A DNA stretch of 46,429 nucleotides from contig NZ_QOLD01000024.1 of assembly GCF_003333305.1 (NCBI RefSeq), positions 1 through 46,429 on the forward strand. The letters run 5' to 3'. The notes beneath the pieces are model-generated. The model was not told the origin of the DNA. It did no database searches and worked only from the letters and a program-made list of their open reading frames with translations. A program made the position numbers and the translations under genes. Source of the stretch: Candidatus Colwellia aromaticivorans. Lineage in GTDB: Bacteria; Pseudomonadota; Gammaproteobacteria; Enterobacterales; Alteromonadaceae. The first letter of the stretch is position 1. Every line of letters begins with the position of its first letter. Shown here one piece after another: positions 7,324 to 15,932 of this stretch.

Positions 7324-9162
7324 TTATTTACTTGGCGTATACCAAATAGGTGAGCTGTAAGCTCGCTCTTGAATGGTTGCCGGATGGCCAGTTTCTTTGA
7401 CATCCATTTGCAGTGCAATGGCATCAAGTAATGAATAACGCGGCGTTGGTATTTGCAATACACGGGCATAATAAAAAGCACGTTGATTTGGATTAAATTC
7501 AGGATCTTTCCACGTAGTACTTAACTGGGCTGTACCTATGTTATTGGTGTATTTACCGGTATTAATATCAACGGTATTCCCCACAGCAGGTAACTTGCCA
7601 TTTTTTTGTTTCTTACGATTATCAGACCAAACCACATCAAATACTTTTTCTGCGGTGGTGCCATCAGCATTTAACCAACCTTTAATCACTTGAATACGAT
7701 CTAAATTAGCATCTTTAGGGTCTTTTACCGCGTGAATTAAAAAGCTTGGTGCGGTATTTTTTGGCGCTTTAACTAAGTCGCCGCCCATTGGCACACCTTT
7801 TTTATAACCAATTTTTGCTAAATCATTAGCCTTAGCATCTTGAGCTGTATAGTCATAACCGCCAAAAAATCGTACTGCGATGCGTGGACCGGTAGAAGCG
7901 TAAACTTCTTTACGCTTAAATGCGGCATAAATTGATTCACGGGTATTTTCTTCAGCCCAAACAGCTGATAAACCAGCCGCTGAAACTGCCCACATGTTTT
8001 TTACCCCTGGCATTATTGGCATATCACGTCGCGCCTCAGGAGTTGAGTCGATGGAAAATTTACCTTGGAAATTATTCTCTTCCGCTGAGGCATAGGTACT
8101 GTGCGAGTCTGTTGCCCCAATTAACCCAAATTTAAACGGGTTAACACCTAATTTTTCTTCAAATTCCAAACCTGTTCTTAACGCTCGTCTTGCATAATCA
8201 CCTTCGGCAACTACTTCTTTCATTTCCGCCCCTGAAGCAACACCAGCAGCATCTAATAAATGAGCATAAGTTTCATAATCGGAAAATTCATCATTTGGTG
8301 ATTGAATAGGATGCGTTTCAGAATCGCCTTTAATTTGAGTGACTTCATAAATAGGCTCCCAACGTGCTCTCAATTTCGCATAACCTGGTGTGATAGGTGC
8401 GCCATTAAAATCATCTCGTGAAAACATCAAGCCATTAGAGACGTTACCGTTATGAGGGATTGAGATTATTTCAGAGCCAACTGCTTTGTTGGTTTTTTCT
8501 AACCAATTCCATAATTGTTCAGGGTCGCTACTATCAAGGGCAGTAAAAGGTAAGTATTTAGCGGCTTCTTTACCATTTTGAGGGGTAAATAAAACGCGGT
8601 GCAAATTTGAGGCATCAGGAAACGATGTCCACTCCCAGCCAATAAAAGCAGTAAACTTACCGGGTTCATTGGCTTGTTCGGCAGCTTCAATAACCTGATT
8701 CCAGCCATATTGTCTAACCTCTTTAGTAACAAAAGGGGCGTAAGGCTTAAGGTCATTAACAGTACCGACTAATTCAAACCCTGCCATTGTTGGGTTTTCA
8801 CCTTCCCATAACTTAACGAGTTTTTTACCAAATTCTGTTTCTCTAAGTGCTTTATCTTTAAGCGTAAAAAGTCTTTTAGGTACGGTCATGTATTCGGCAT
8901 GATCAGAAACCACTAAAAAATCTAATGGGGTACCAATTTGGATACGGGCCCGGGTCGACGTATTGATTACAGGCAAGCCTTTTGCCCAACGATAGGCAGC
9001 TTCTGGCGTGCCATCTCTATTATTGAAGAAATAAGCATCCATTGAGTTGGAAGTATGTAAATGGGTATCGCCCCATAGTAATTGAGTTTCCCCGGCATTA
9101 ACTTGGGAGCCAATCAATGTAATAGCCAAAGCAATTGATGACAATTTCACTTTCTTATTCAT
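7324..9162 (-). CDS. Secreted DUF3604 protein, PHP-like metallohydrolase fold (copy 3)
   Basis: A 612-residue exported protein with signal peptide 1-23 (cut near VNA-GET). Metal motifs: H34-x-H36 (GDTHLHTSNS), D87-H88 (VSDHAEYMT), IPHNGNVSNG and IGATDSHSTY. It is closest to copy 2 and shares the ERAYSSPIWYTPSK tail. AAGGATAAAAAC precedes the ATG. It follows the HupE-like gene by 35 bp and is followed by the DUF1254 gene after 13 bp, making it the first enzyme gene of the putative operon. All metal ligands are kept in all three copies, so none looks like a dead paralogue; they may differ in substrate. Confidence 0.88.
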   Translation of the reverse strand: MNKKVKLSSIALAITLIGSQVNAGETQLLWGDTHLHTSNSMDAYFFNNRDGTPEAAYRWAKGLPVINTSTRARIQIGTPLDFLVVSDHAEYMTVPKRLFTLKDKALRETEFGKKLVKLWEGENPTMAGFELVGTVNDLKPYAPFVTKEVRQYGWNQVIEAAEQANEPGKFTAFIGWEWTSFPDASNLHRVLFTPQNGKEAAKYLPFTALDSSDPEQLWNWLEKTNKAVGSEIISIPHNGNVSNGLMFSRDDFNGAPITPGYAKLRARWEPIYEVTQIKGDSETHPIQSPNDEFSDYETYAHLLDAAGVASGAEMKEVVAEGDYARRALRTGLEFEEKLGVNPFKFGLIGATDSHSTYASAEENNFQGKFSIDSTPEARRDMPIMPGVKNMWAVSAAGLSAVWAEENTRESIYAAFKRKEVYASTGPRIAVRFFGGYDYTAQDAKANDLAKIGYKKGVPMGGDLVKAPKNTAPSFLIHAVKDPKDANLDRIQVIKGWLNADGTTAEKVFDVVWSDNRKKQKNGKLPAVGNTVDINTGKYTNNIGTAQLSTTWKDPEFNPNQRAFYYARVLQIPTPRYSLLDAIALQMDVKETGHPATIQERAYSSPIWYTPSK

Positions 9163-9197
9163 GTTTTTATCCTTAAACTTTAATTAATTAGCTACTA

Positions 9198-10268
9198 CTA
9201 AAAGCCAGAAATACGTTCTATTACCCAATACATACTGATAACGCCTATTGCTAGTGCGCCTACTTGTTCAAATTTCTTTATTTTTACAATGTGATCGGCT
9301 TTTGTTGAAAGCCATATTTTATTGATAAGTTTGGCTGATAATAGCAGTACAGTGACAAATGCTATTTGCCCTAATTCAACGCCGATATTAAATGCTAAAA
9401 GTGCTGCTGGAATTTCTGTTTGCGGTAAGCCTATTTCGCTTAATGCAGAGGCAAAACCAAAACCATGTAATAAACCAAAACTTGCGGAAACAGCAATAGG
9501 AAAACGCCAGGTTAAGGTTTGGTCATTTTTAATCATAATTTCACGAGCGAGAAAGACGATAGAAAGAGCAATAACACTTTCAATAGCGACTATGGGTAAA
9601 CGAACCAAACCAAGTGCTGACAGCGTTAAGGTAATTGAGTGAGCAACGGTAAACCCCGTAATAGTGATTAAAATTCTTCGCCATGTACCCGCAATGAATA
9701 TCAGGCAAGCGACGAACAGTAAATGATCAAAGCCTTCTAGAATATGTTCAAAACCAAAGGTTAAGTAGGTTTTAACAACATAAAGAAAACTCGGCGTACC
9801 TACCACGGTAAACTCTGTTTTATTGGCATCTAACCTTGCTGTTTCAGTAACGCCGCTTAGCCATTGAATTCTTACTAAGACTTCTGTTGGTGCATTTTTC
9901 AAGCCTGAAATAGTAATGTCACTACCAATTAAGCCCTTTTCGCTTTCTATAGAAAATTGCTCAATAGTAGCCGTGCCAGCAGGACGTATTGATTTAGGTT
10001 TTATTAATTTAACTTTTGGCGTGAATTGAACTTGTAAATTCAATACTTGATTCTGTTTGGTTGAAGGTAACTTCCAAACAACATCAAAAGTATTTTCTGT
10101 TGTTTGTTTAAGTGCCAAATAGGCTGGGCGATATTCATCAGCAAAAACAGAGAAAGAAAAAATTAGAGAAGAAATAAGTAAGACCAATGTAAAGAATCTA
10201 CTAAACAATTTGGGCGACAACTGCCTTGAAAAACTCTGAAATCCGAGATTTAAATTGACACTATTCAC
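9198..10268 (-). CDS. HupE/UreJ-like membrane protein with N-terminal periplasmic domain
   Basis: A 356-residue protein beginning with GTG at 10268. A signal sequence ends near residue 43 (SVFA-DEY); residues about 44-155 form a beta-rich extracytoplasmic domain; the C-terminal half has about six or seven membrane segments of the HupE/UreJ_2 type. Conserved polar positions in membrane segments are visible: H175 and D181-H182 (HILEGFDHLLF), H210 (GFTVAHSITL), H268 (GLLHGFGFA), N294 and E298 (FNIGVELGQ). Relatives include HupE, a nickel permease in hydrogenase clusters; no hydrogenase or urease genes occur here, so the metal or other substrate is unknown. It is the first gene of the run, and the Fur-like site lies 123 bp upstream. 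Confidence 0.82.
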   Translation of the reverse strand: MNSVNLNLGFQSFSRQLSPKLFSRFFTLVLLISSLIFSFSVFADEYRPAYLALKQTTENTFDVVWKLPSTKQNQVLNLQVQFTPKVKLIKPKSIRPAGTATIEQFSIESEKGLIGSDITISGLKNAPTEVLVRIQWLSGVTETARLDANKTEFTVVGTPSFLYVVKTYLTFGFEHILEGFDHLLFVACLIFIAGTWRRILITITGFTVAHSITLTLSALGLVRLPIVAIESVIALSIVFLAREIMIKNDQTLTWRFPIAVSASFGLLHGFGFASALSEIGLPQTEIPAALLAFNIGVELGQIAFVTVLLLSAKLINKIWLSTKADHIVKIKKFEQVGALAIGVISMYWVIERISGF

Positions 10269-10390
10269 TGATTGATTTCCATTATTATAAACTCCCTACT
10301 TAAACAATACATTTTTAAACTATAACGTTTCGTGTAAATATTAACTGCACAAAAGCTTAACCGTTATTCCTTCATAAGGACACCCTTTTG

Positions 10391-10409
10391 GATAACAATT
10401 ATCATTACC
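10391..10409. promoter_or_regulatory. Putative Fur box
   Basis: GATAACAATTATCATTACC matches the classical 19-bp Fur box GATAATGATAATCATTATC at 15 of 19 positions. It lies 123 bp upstream of the HupE-like start, with only decayed sequence beyond. If real, iron-loaded Fur would repress the HupE/DUF3604 run. No clear -35/-10 pair was identified, which limits confidence. Confidence 0.55.
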
Positions 10410-10587
10410 ACTATATAGTTATTTAGAAACAAAAAATAGAGTGTCTACTTTGCGTATGGGATAGAAAACAACGTGTTAAAAAATAATACGAAAAGACCAA
10501 AACTTAAAAATCCAGAGGGTTTTGCTCGATAAGTTCAATTCGTTGAACACATCCAGTCGGTATTAAAAAACCTTTAGAGACAGCTTT

Positions 10588-10608
10588 CAAACTATTATTA
10601 ATAGTTTG
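10588..10608. repeat. 21-bp AT-rich palindrome
   Basis: CAAACTATTA and TAATAGTTTG pair perfectly around a single central T. It sits in the 777-bp gap 10269-11045, which otherwise holds the Fur-like site, a short orphan frame (10679-10819) and the terminator of the M13 peptidase gene. It could be an operator or a scar; nothing decides. Confidence 0.4.
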
Positions 10609-10678
10609 CTAGATGGTGGTAATAGCTAACTCTATCAAGCCAACCTATAATGTGAGCTATTCAACCAACTACTGAAGT

Positions 10679-10819
10679 ATGAATTTATGTCCGCTATATG
10701 ATCGGGAAGTTGACCCTAACATTCGGGAAGCCTTTATGTATCCAATGGCACAGACGAGTCATAAAAACGAATTAGTGAAAGGTCTGCTAACGTATCTAAG
10801 TGAACATAAACTTGCCTAA
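10679..10819 (+). pseudogene. 46-codon orphan frame, possible gene remnant
   Basis: ATG at 10679 opens a 46-codon frame ending TAA at 10817-10819. The C-terminal half reads like the end of a longer protein (HKNELVKGLLTYLSEHKLA, amphipathic and well formed), faintly like the last helix of a LysR-type regulator. There is no ribosome site, and upstream sequence in the same frame is not coding-like over any length. I do not recognise it; it is most likely a decayed gene tail. Confidence 0.25.
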
Positions 10820-10984
10820 TTTTGATAACTAATTTAGGTCAGTAATGTGGCAGCTACAGCCCTTAACATTTCATTTTAAAAATTAACCATTTCATAATTT
10901 TTTATAAATATTTTGATAGGTCTTTTTGTGCCATTAAAAAATAAAAGCTAGGTTAAAACTTTATTTCATTCGTTAAAATAATCA

Positions 10985-11008
10985 AAAAAGCAGCCTAAGC
11001 TGCTTTTT
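10985..11008 (-). terminator. Intrinsic terminator of the M13 peptidase gene
   Basis: GCAGC (10990-10994) and GCTGC (10999-11003) form a short stem around CTAA, with A5 before and T5 after, so it can act on either strand. It lies 38 bp past the stop of the M13 peptidase gene. Confidence 0.75.
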
Positions 11009-11045
11009 GAAAATGTTGGAATAAATTATATTTTCAGAAACATGA

Positions 11046-13112
11046 TTACCAAATTTTAACGCGTTTTTCAGGCGCTATATACATAGCATCACCTTCTTTT
11101 ACGTCAAAGGCTTCATAGAACTTGTCCATATTTGAAAGTGAACCCAAGGCACGGAACTCACCTGGAGAATGAGGGTCAGTTGCTACACGGTTACGCATTG
11201 ATTTTTCGACAATTTTAGAGCGCCAGATTTGTGCATAACCCATGAAGAAGCGTTGATCACCAGTTAAACCGTCAATGACAGGAGCTTCTTTGCCGTTTAA
11301 AGATGCTTTATACGCTTTATAAGCGATAGTTACCCCTGATAAGTCACCAATGTTTTCACCTAACGTTAATTTACCATTAACGTTTAAGTCATCAAACACT
11401 TGATAAGCTTCGTATTGTTCAACGAGTGCTTTAGTGCGAGTTGAAAACTCTTGCAGATCTTGCTCTGTCCACCAATTACGAAGATTACCTGTGGCGTCGT
11501 ATTTACTGCCTTGGTCATCAAATCCATGTCCCATTTCATGGCCAATTACTGCGCCAATGCCGCCGTAGTTAACTGCGTCGTCAGCTTTCATATTAAAGAA
11601 AGGTGCTTGTAAAATAGCCGCAGGAAAAACAATTTCGTTTACTGTTGGATTGTAATAGGCGTTAACGGTTTGTGGCGTCATACCCCATTCCCATTTATGA
11701 ATTGGCCCACCGAGTTTTGAAATTTGTTTTTCGCTAGATACTTTACGTGAACGAATAATATTACCGACTAGATCATCAGACTTAATTGAAAGCTTTGAAT
11801 AGTCTTCCCATTGATCGGGGTAACCAATTTTAGGGGTGAAAGCAGCAAGTTTTACCTGTGCAGCTTTTTTAGTGTTGTTTGACATCCATTCTAAGTCGTC
11901 GATACTTGCGCCGTATGCATTTCGTAAATTTTCAACTAAAGTCCCCATTCTAGATTTAGCTTGTGGCGTAAAGTGGCGAGTAACATAAACTTTACCAATC
12001 ACTTCACCTAAATTACCGTTAACAACAGCGACACCGCGCTTCCACTGTGGACGTTGTTCTTTACGACCGTTTAGCTGTTTTGAGAAAAAATCAAAACTTT
12101 CATTATCTAAATCAGCCGTTAAGTAACTAGAAAAAGCATCTAAGGTATTGAATGTTAAATATTGCTTCCATGTTTCAAGTGGCGTTTGATCAAATACTTT
12201 ACCAAAGCCTTCAATAAAGTCAGGCTGGTTGATTATAATATCTTTTTGGCTAGCAACCCCTTCGGCCGCTAAAAAGGTATGCCAATTAAATTTACTGGTG
12301 AGGCTATTTAGATCATTGGTAGCAAACTTATTATAACGTTTTTCGCTGTCACGACTTTCTACACGTGTCCAATGAAACTCAGCTAGGCTAGTCTCTAATG
12401 CCATAATGTTTTTAGCTGCACGTTTACCGTTGCTGATGCCTGCTAAGTTATACATGTTTTCAATATGTGTGACATAGCCACTACGCAAATCAACAAAGCG
12501 CTCGGATTCATTAAAATAATAATCTTTGTCAGGTAAATTTAAGCCATTTTGCCAGATATGAATAGCGTAGCTTGATGAATTTTTAGCATCTACGCTAACG
12601 TACAACGCTAATGGATTATTAATTCCTGCGGAGGAGTATTGACCAAAAAATTTAGCGAGATCATCTTTATTCTGTAGATTATTGATAGCCGTTATAATGG
12701 ATTGAATTGGCGTAATACCTGCTGCATTGCGCTTCTTAGTGTTCATGTAAGATCGAAATAAATCAGCTACTTTTTGCTCGTCAGAACCCATTTTTAAGTC
12801 GTCAGCTGCAGCAAGCTCTTCAATAATTGCATTCACATCTTCATCAGCTTTATCACGCAAGTCGTAAAAAGAGCCTATCGCGGTTTTATCACCGGGAATC
12901 TCATTACTGCTCATCCAACCGCCATTAATGTAGCGATAAAAATTATCTTGAGGACGAATATTTGTATCCATATTCGCTTTATTTATACCTGATACTAAAG
13001 CTGTTTTCTGTGAGGCTACCATAGAAGAATCTGCGGCTGAGCTATCACTGTTACTACAACCGCTAAGTAATAGTAAATATGAGCATATAGCGCTTGTTAT
13101 AATCGCTTTCAT
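11046..13112 (-). CDS. M13 family zinc metallopeptidase, lipoprotein
   Basis: A 688-residue neprilysin/PepO-type endopeptidase. Lipobox LSGC gives a lipidated Cys19, so it is envelope-anchored and faces the periplasm or outside. Residues about 55-430 are the M13 N-terminal domain; the catalytic domain has NAYYNPTVNEIVFPAAIL, zinc motif HEMGH at 525-529 and the third ligand E586 within GENIGDLSG. The length is normal for the family. M13 enzymes cut oligopeptides. It stands alone between a terminator (10985-11008) and a 223-bp upstream gap, so it is probably monocistronic. Confidence 0.93.
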   Translation of the reverse strand: MKAIITSAICSYLLLLSGCSNSDSSAADSSMVASQKTALVSGINKANMDTNIRPQDNFYRYINGGWMSSNEIPGDKTAIGSFYDLRDKADEDVNAIIEELAAADDLKMGSDEQKVADLFRSYMNTKKRNAAGITPIQSIITAINNLQNKDDLAKFFGQYSSAGINNPLALYVSVDAKNSSSYAIHIWQNGLNLPDKDYYFNESERFVDLRSGYVTHIENMYNLAGISNGKRAAKNIMALETSLAEFHWTRVESRDSEKRYNKFATNDLNSLTSKFNWHTFLAAEGVASQKDIIINQPDFIEGFGKVFDQTPLETWKQYLTFNTLDAFSSYLTADLDNESFDFFSKQLNGRKEQRPQWKRGVAVVNGNLGEVIGKVYVTRHFTPQAKSRMGTLVENLRNAYGASIDDLEWMSNNTKKAAQVKLAAFTPKIGYPDQWEDYSKLSIKSDDLVGNIIRSRKVSSEKQISKLGGPIHKWEWGMTPQTVNAYYNPTVNEIVFPAAILQAPFFNMKADDAVNYGGIGAVIGHEMGHGFDDQGSKYDATGNLRNWWTEQDLQEFSTRTKALVEQYEAYQVFDDLNVNGKLTLGENIGDLSGVTIAYKAYKASLNGKEAPVIDGLTGDQRFFMGYAQIWRSKIVEKSMRNRVATDPHSPGEFRALGSLSNMDKFYEAFDVKEGDAMYIAPEKRVKIW

Positions 13113-13335
13113 TATTTTACTCTCATTTTATATTTAATCATTCGATATTATTGTACTTATACACATACAGGTTAGTGCTGTACAGTAATTCAATACTACG
13201 AGACATTTAAGTTAAACTCTAGTTAGATAAAGATCTCTTTATGTTTTTATTGTAATGTTGAATTTATGGACTAATTACTTTATTTACAGTGAGAGGGAAA
13301 CGATTAGTTAACTTTAAGGATAAATATTATCGTGA

Positions 13336-13971
13336 TTATTTGTGCGAGACTAAAAACAAGTCAACAGCACATTGGCACATTTCGTCAATTTGGCTAGCGT
13401 CAGCATATATTCCATCAATAACTAACTGAGCTATACCGTGTAGCGTTGCCCAAGTTACTTGGGCAAGACGTAAGGTATTTGGCGAATTAGGCAGTAGCCC
13501 TTTTTTTTGCCAAGCTTTAGTCATTTCAACTTGAAATTGAAAACTAGGGTAAGCCACCTCTTTGAGTTTTGAAGGGCTTTTTTTATCTTTCCACAGTGTT
13601 CCGCCAAACATCAGTTGGTAAATAGCAGAGTTTTCGGTGGCAAATTGTACATAATAATGAACAAATGCTTGATATTTTTCTCGTTCGGTTAAGTTTTTAT
13701 GATTAAATATTTGCTCAGCCTGCTTTTTCCATGAAATAAAGCCTTGAGCAGCTATCGCAATAAGTAAGTCATTTTTATCTTTAAAGTGATGGTATGCGGC
13801 GGTACGAGAAACGCCAATGTGCATTGCTAGCTTACGTAGCGATAAGGCTTCTACGCCACCTTCTGAAATCATCGCGGTTGCTGTAGTAAGTAAGCTGCTA
13901 TACAAATCGCCATGATGATAATTTGTTGAGACTTTTGTTGTTGATAGCGTTTTCTGCGTTTTGGTCATCAT
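13336..13971 (-). CDS. TetR family transcriptional regulator
   Basis: A 211-residue repressor-type protein. Residues about 22-70 form the TetR DNA-binding domain (SLLTTATAMISEGG, then helix-turn-helix LRKLAMHIGVSRTAAYHHFKD); the rest is an alpha-helical ligand domain resembling the TetR C-terminal type with a WATLHGIAQLVIDG helix. It is 36 bp downstream of the ThrE-type exporter gene on the same strand, so it may be co-transcribed with and control that exporter; the ligand is unknown. ATG-ATG at 13971 leaves a one-codon uncertainty in the start. Confidence 0.88.
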   Translation of the reverse strand: MMTKTQKTLSTTKVSTNYHHGDLYSSLLTTATAMISEGGVEALSLRKLAMHIGVSRTAAYHHFKDKNDLLIAIAAQGFISWKKQAEQIFNHKNLTEREKYQAFVHYYVQFATENSAIYQLMFGGTLWKDKKSPSKLKEVAYPSFQFQVEMTKAWQKKGLLPNSPNTLRLAQVTWATLHGIAQLVIDGIYADASQIDEMCQCAVDLFLVSHK

Positions 13972-14007
13972 TACTCTTAAGTAGTTAAAATTAGTTAATA
14001 GCCAAAT

Positions 14008-15249
14008 TTATAAGTTTTTTCTATGAGGTAAAGCTACATTAGAAAAAATCAGCCCAGCAACAAGTGACATAAAAATTAAAAAGGTTTGCGAGCCTAAATC
14101 ACTCACTGCTAACATTTCTTTTCCGGTAACTAAATTGTTCAAACCGATATAAACTTTACTGCCTGGTACTAACACAACTAAGCCTAGTAGACGAACGATG
14201 GAAGAAGGCAAATTCATAACACGTGAGAATAAATTACTGTATATCCCTAGAGCAAAAGCGCCAACAAATGCCCCTAAAGCCACACCTAAATAACTACTGG
14301 CCCAAATACTCACGCTAAACGAAATATAGCCAGCTATCATACCCCAAGGGGCGTCTTTTAATCGTACTTTAAATAGAATAACTAACGAAATTGAAAGCGT
14401 AGTTACTGCTAACCATGAGGTCCAAACGGGCATTGTATCGGGTGGTATGAAACTCGCTTCACCCCAAATAAGTTTGCCAAAAGCCATGCCTAATACTACG
14501 CCAAAATAAAGCTTAAATAGCACCATTACACTATCCATGATACGTGCCGTGCCTGACATTAAATGTCTAGCAGCAAGTTCAGATAAACCTACCGTGAGTG
14601 ATAGCCCAGGAATAAAGGCAATAATGCTTGATAAAATAACCATAGGGATATTAATGCTAGGATCGAATAATGAAATTAGTGAGGCTAACATAGAGGTGGT
14701 TAACGCAGCCATTGGCTCTAACATTTCAGTTACGCGGCGTGAACGTTCTGCCCAAATAACAAAAAGAAAGACGACAAAACCAAGTATGGTAGACCAAAAA
14801 ACATCATGCCAGCTAGTATGCATTAACATAGCAAACGCACCGCTAGAGGAACCAAAAGCTAGAAATGTTAATATTACGCCATATGGAGGCGGTTTACGGT
14901 CGACTTCTTTTAAGCGTTCAATCGCTTGTTCTAATGTGCGTTCGCCATTGATGAGTTCATCAACTAATTCATCAATACGTGCCAAAGAGCCTAGATCAAT
15001 TTCTCCTGGAGTTACCCGCACTATATGATTAAATTGTTGCTCATCTTCGTCATCAGAAAGAATAAAAGTTAATGCTGTCGGGGTGATCATAAAAGAGGCG
15101 CGAATATCTAAAGATCGGGCGATAGAGAGTAAACTATCTTCCAAACGATATGCCGTGGAGCCGAGCTTATGTAATGCCTTGCCAAGTTGAATAATAAATC
15201 GACGTTTTTGAAAAAAATCATCAGTTTGTGAAGGTGAAACTTGTGGCAT
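14008..15249 (-). CDS. ThrE-type threonine/serine exporter family protein
   Basis: A 413-residue inner-membrane protein of the ThrE family. Residues about 15-125 are the cytoplasmic ThrE domain (FIIQLGKALHKLGSTAYRLE, SFMITPTALTFIL), followed by roughly ten hydrophobic segments; the second half resembles the ThrE_2 part, giving a fused full-length exporter. ThrE exports threonine and serine in Corynebacterium; substrates of marine homologues are untested. The start ATG lies only five bases from the end of a miniature element (15255-15561), so the ribosome site and promoter must lie in or beyond that insertion. Confidence 0.88.
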   Translation of the reverse strand: MPQVSPSQTDDFFQKRRFIIQLGKALHKLGSTAYRLEDSLLSIARSLDIRASFMITPTALTFILSDDEDEQQFNHIVRVTPGEIDLGSLARIDELVDELINGERTLEQAIERLKEVDRKPPPYGVILTFLAFGSSSGAFAMLMHTSWHDVFWSTILGFVVFLFVIWAERSRRVTEMLEPMAALTTSMLASLISLFDPSINIPMVILSSIIAFIPGLSLTVGLSELAARHLMSGTARIMDSVMVLFKLYFGVVLGMAFGKLIWGEASFIPPDTMPVWTSWLAVTTLSISLVILFKVRLKDAPWGMIAGYISFSVSIWASSYLGVALGAFVGAFALGIYSNLFSRVMNLPSSIVRLLGLVVLVPGSKVYIGLNNLVTGKEMLAVSDLGSQTFLIFMSLVAGLIFSNVALPHRKNL

Positions 15250-15254
15250 ATATA

Positions 15255-15561
15255 CCCATGTTACTTCAATATGTCGGATTCAGCTGGAATTAGAAACGCC
15301 TTTAGGCAAGGCTTTGATTGAAGAGAATGGTTGTTCCATTGTCGAAATCAATAACGTAGCATAAAGCGTTTCTAAACCAGCCCTACGGGGATCCCTGAGC
15401 AAATCATGCTCTTCGTTGCATCTATTTTTAAGGGCGCTACATGGATGTAGCTTATAAGAGAATGCAGGAGCATATTCTCCTGAACAACCCTTAATACAAA
15501 GATGCGTCTTGATCATGAATCGTTCAGGTGTCCTGAAACGCGCATATTGAAGTATCATGGG
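15255..15561. mobile_element. Miniature inverted-repeat element A (307 bp)
   Basis: The ends are imperfect terminal inverted repeats: 15252-15273 against the reverse complement of 15543-15564, 21 of 22 bases identical (ATACCCATG-T/A-TACTTCAATATG). If the ends are CCCATG and CATGGG, TA flanks both sides (15253-15254 and 15562-15563), as for mariner/IS630-type target duplications. The interior is a long imperfect palindrome with GCATCT and TTAAGGG arms and a 55-bp structured core at its tip (15435-15489). No transposase is encoded; a 92-codon minus-strand frame inside is judged spurious. Confidence 0.75.
15435..15489. repeat. Structured core module, copy A
   Basis: Hairpin 1 is GCTACAT/ATGTAGC (15436-15451). 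Hairpin 2 is GAGAAT (15458-15463) with ATTCTC (15474-15479) around GCAGGAGCAT. An outer stem TTAAGGG (15428-15434) pairs with CCCTTAA (15488-15494). It matches copy B (16127-16181) at 52 of 55 positions, and the three differences keep pairing. Confidence 0.75.
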
Positions 15562-15677
15562 TATCCCCCCTGTCTCTAGCTAAAATTATTAATAATTGGT
15601 ATAAATATATCTTTTGCAATAGTAAATGATTTTGTTAAATCTAGGTAGAGAAACTTAGTTAACTGAAAGAGGTATTG

Positions 15678-15851
15678 ATGACACTATTAATTATTTTAGC
15701 GTGTGTTTTTGCCGCAGTAGCACTTATGGTTGTTTTGGGTGAGCGGTTTGGTAAACCTATGAGTGCTGAACAGCAAACAAAATTTAGTAAAACAACATGG
15801 ATTTTAGTGCTTATTATTCTAGTTGCCGCCATTGTAAAAGAAATAATTTAA
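15678..15851 (+). CDS. 57-residue small membrane protein
   Basis: ATG at 15678 has AGAGG five bases upstream and opens a 57-codon frame. The product has two hydrophobic helices, about residues 2-20 (LLIILACVFAAVALMVVLG) and 40-54 (ILVLIILVAAIV), joined by a polar loop GERFGKPMSAEQQTKFSK. Codon use and hydropathy look like a real small inner-membrane protein. I do not recognise the family. It sits alone between two miniature elements, with 116 bp upstream to element A and 81 bp downstream to element B. Confidence 0.7.
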   Translation: MTLLIILACVFAAVALMVVLGERFGKPMSAEQQTKFSKTTWILVLIILVAAIVKEII

Positions 15852-15932
15852 ATTCTATTATTTTGGCGAAAAATCAGATCAGTCTGCAAAACTAAAAGTA
15901 GTCATTTAATCAAATTTAGTGTATTTAACTTA

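Noticed and set aside
14537..15028. 163-codon plus-strand frame
   Set aside because: It is antisense to the ThrE-like gene; no signal, domain or ribosome site supports it.
15280..15558. 92-codon minus-strand frame
   Set aside because: It lies wholly inside miniature element A, spans its palindromic arms and core, and has no protein-like composition or ribosome site.
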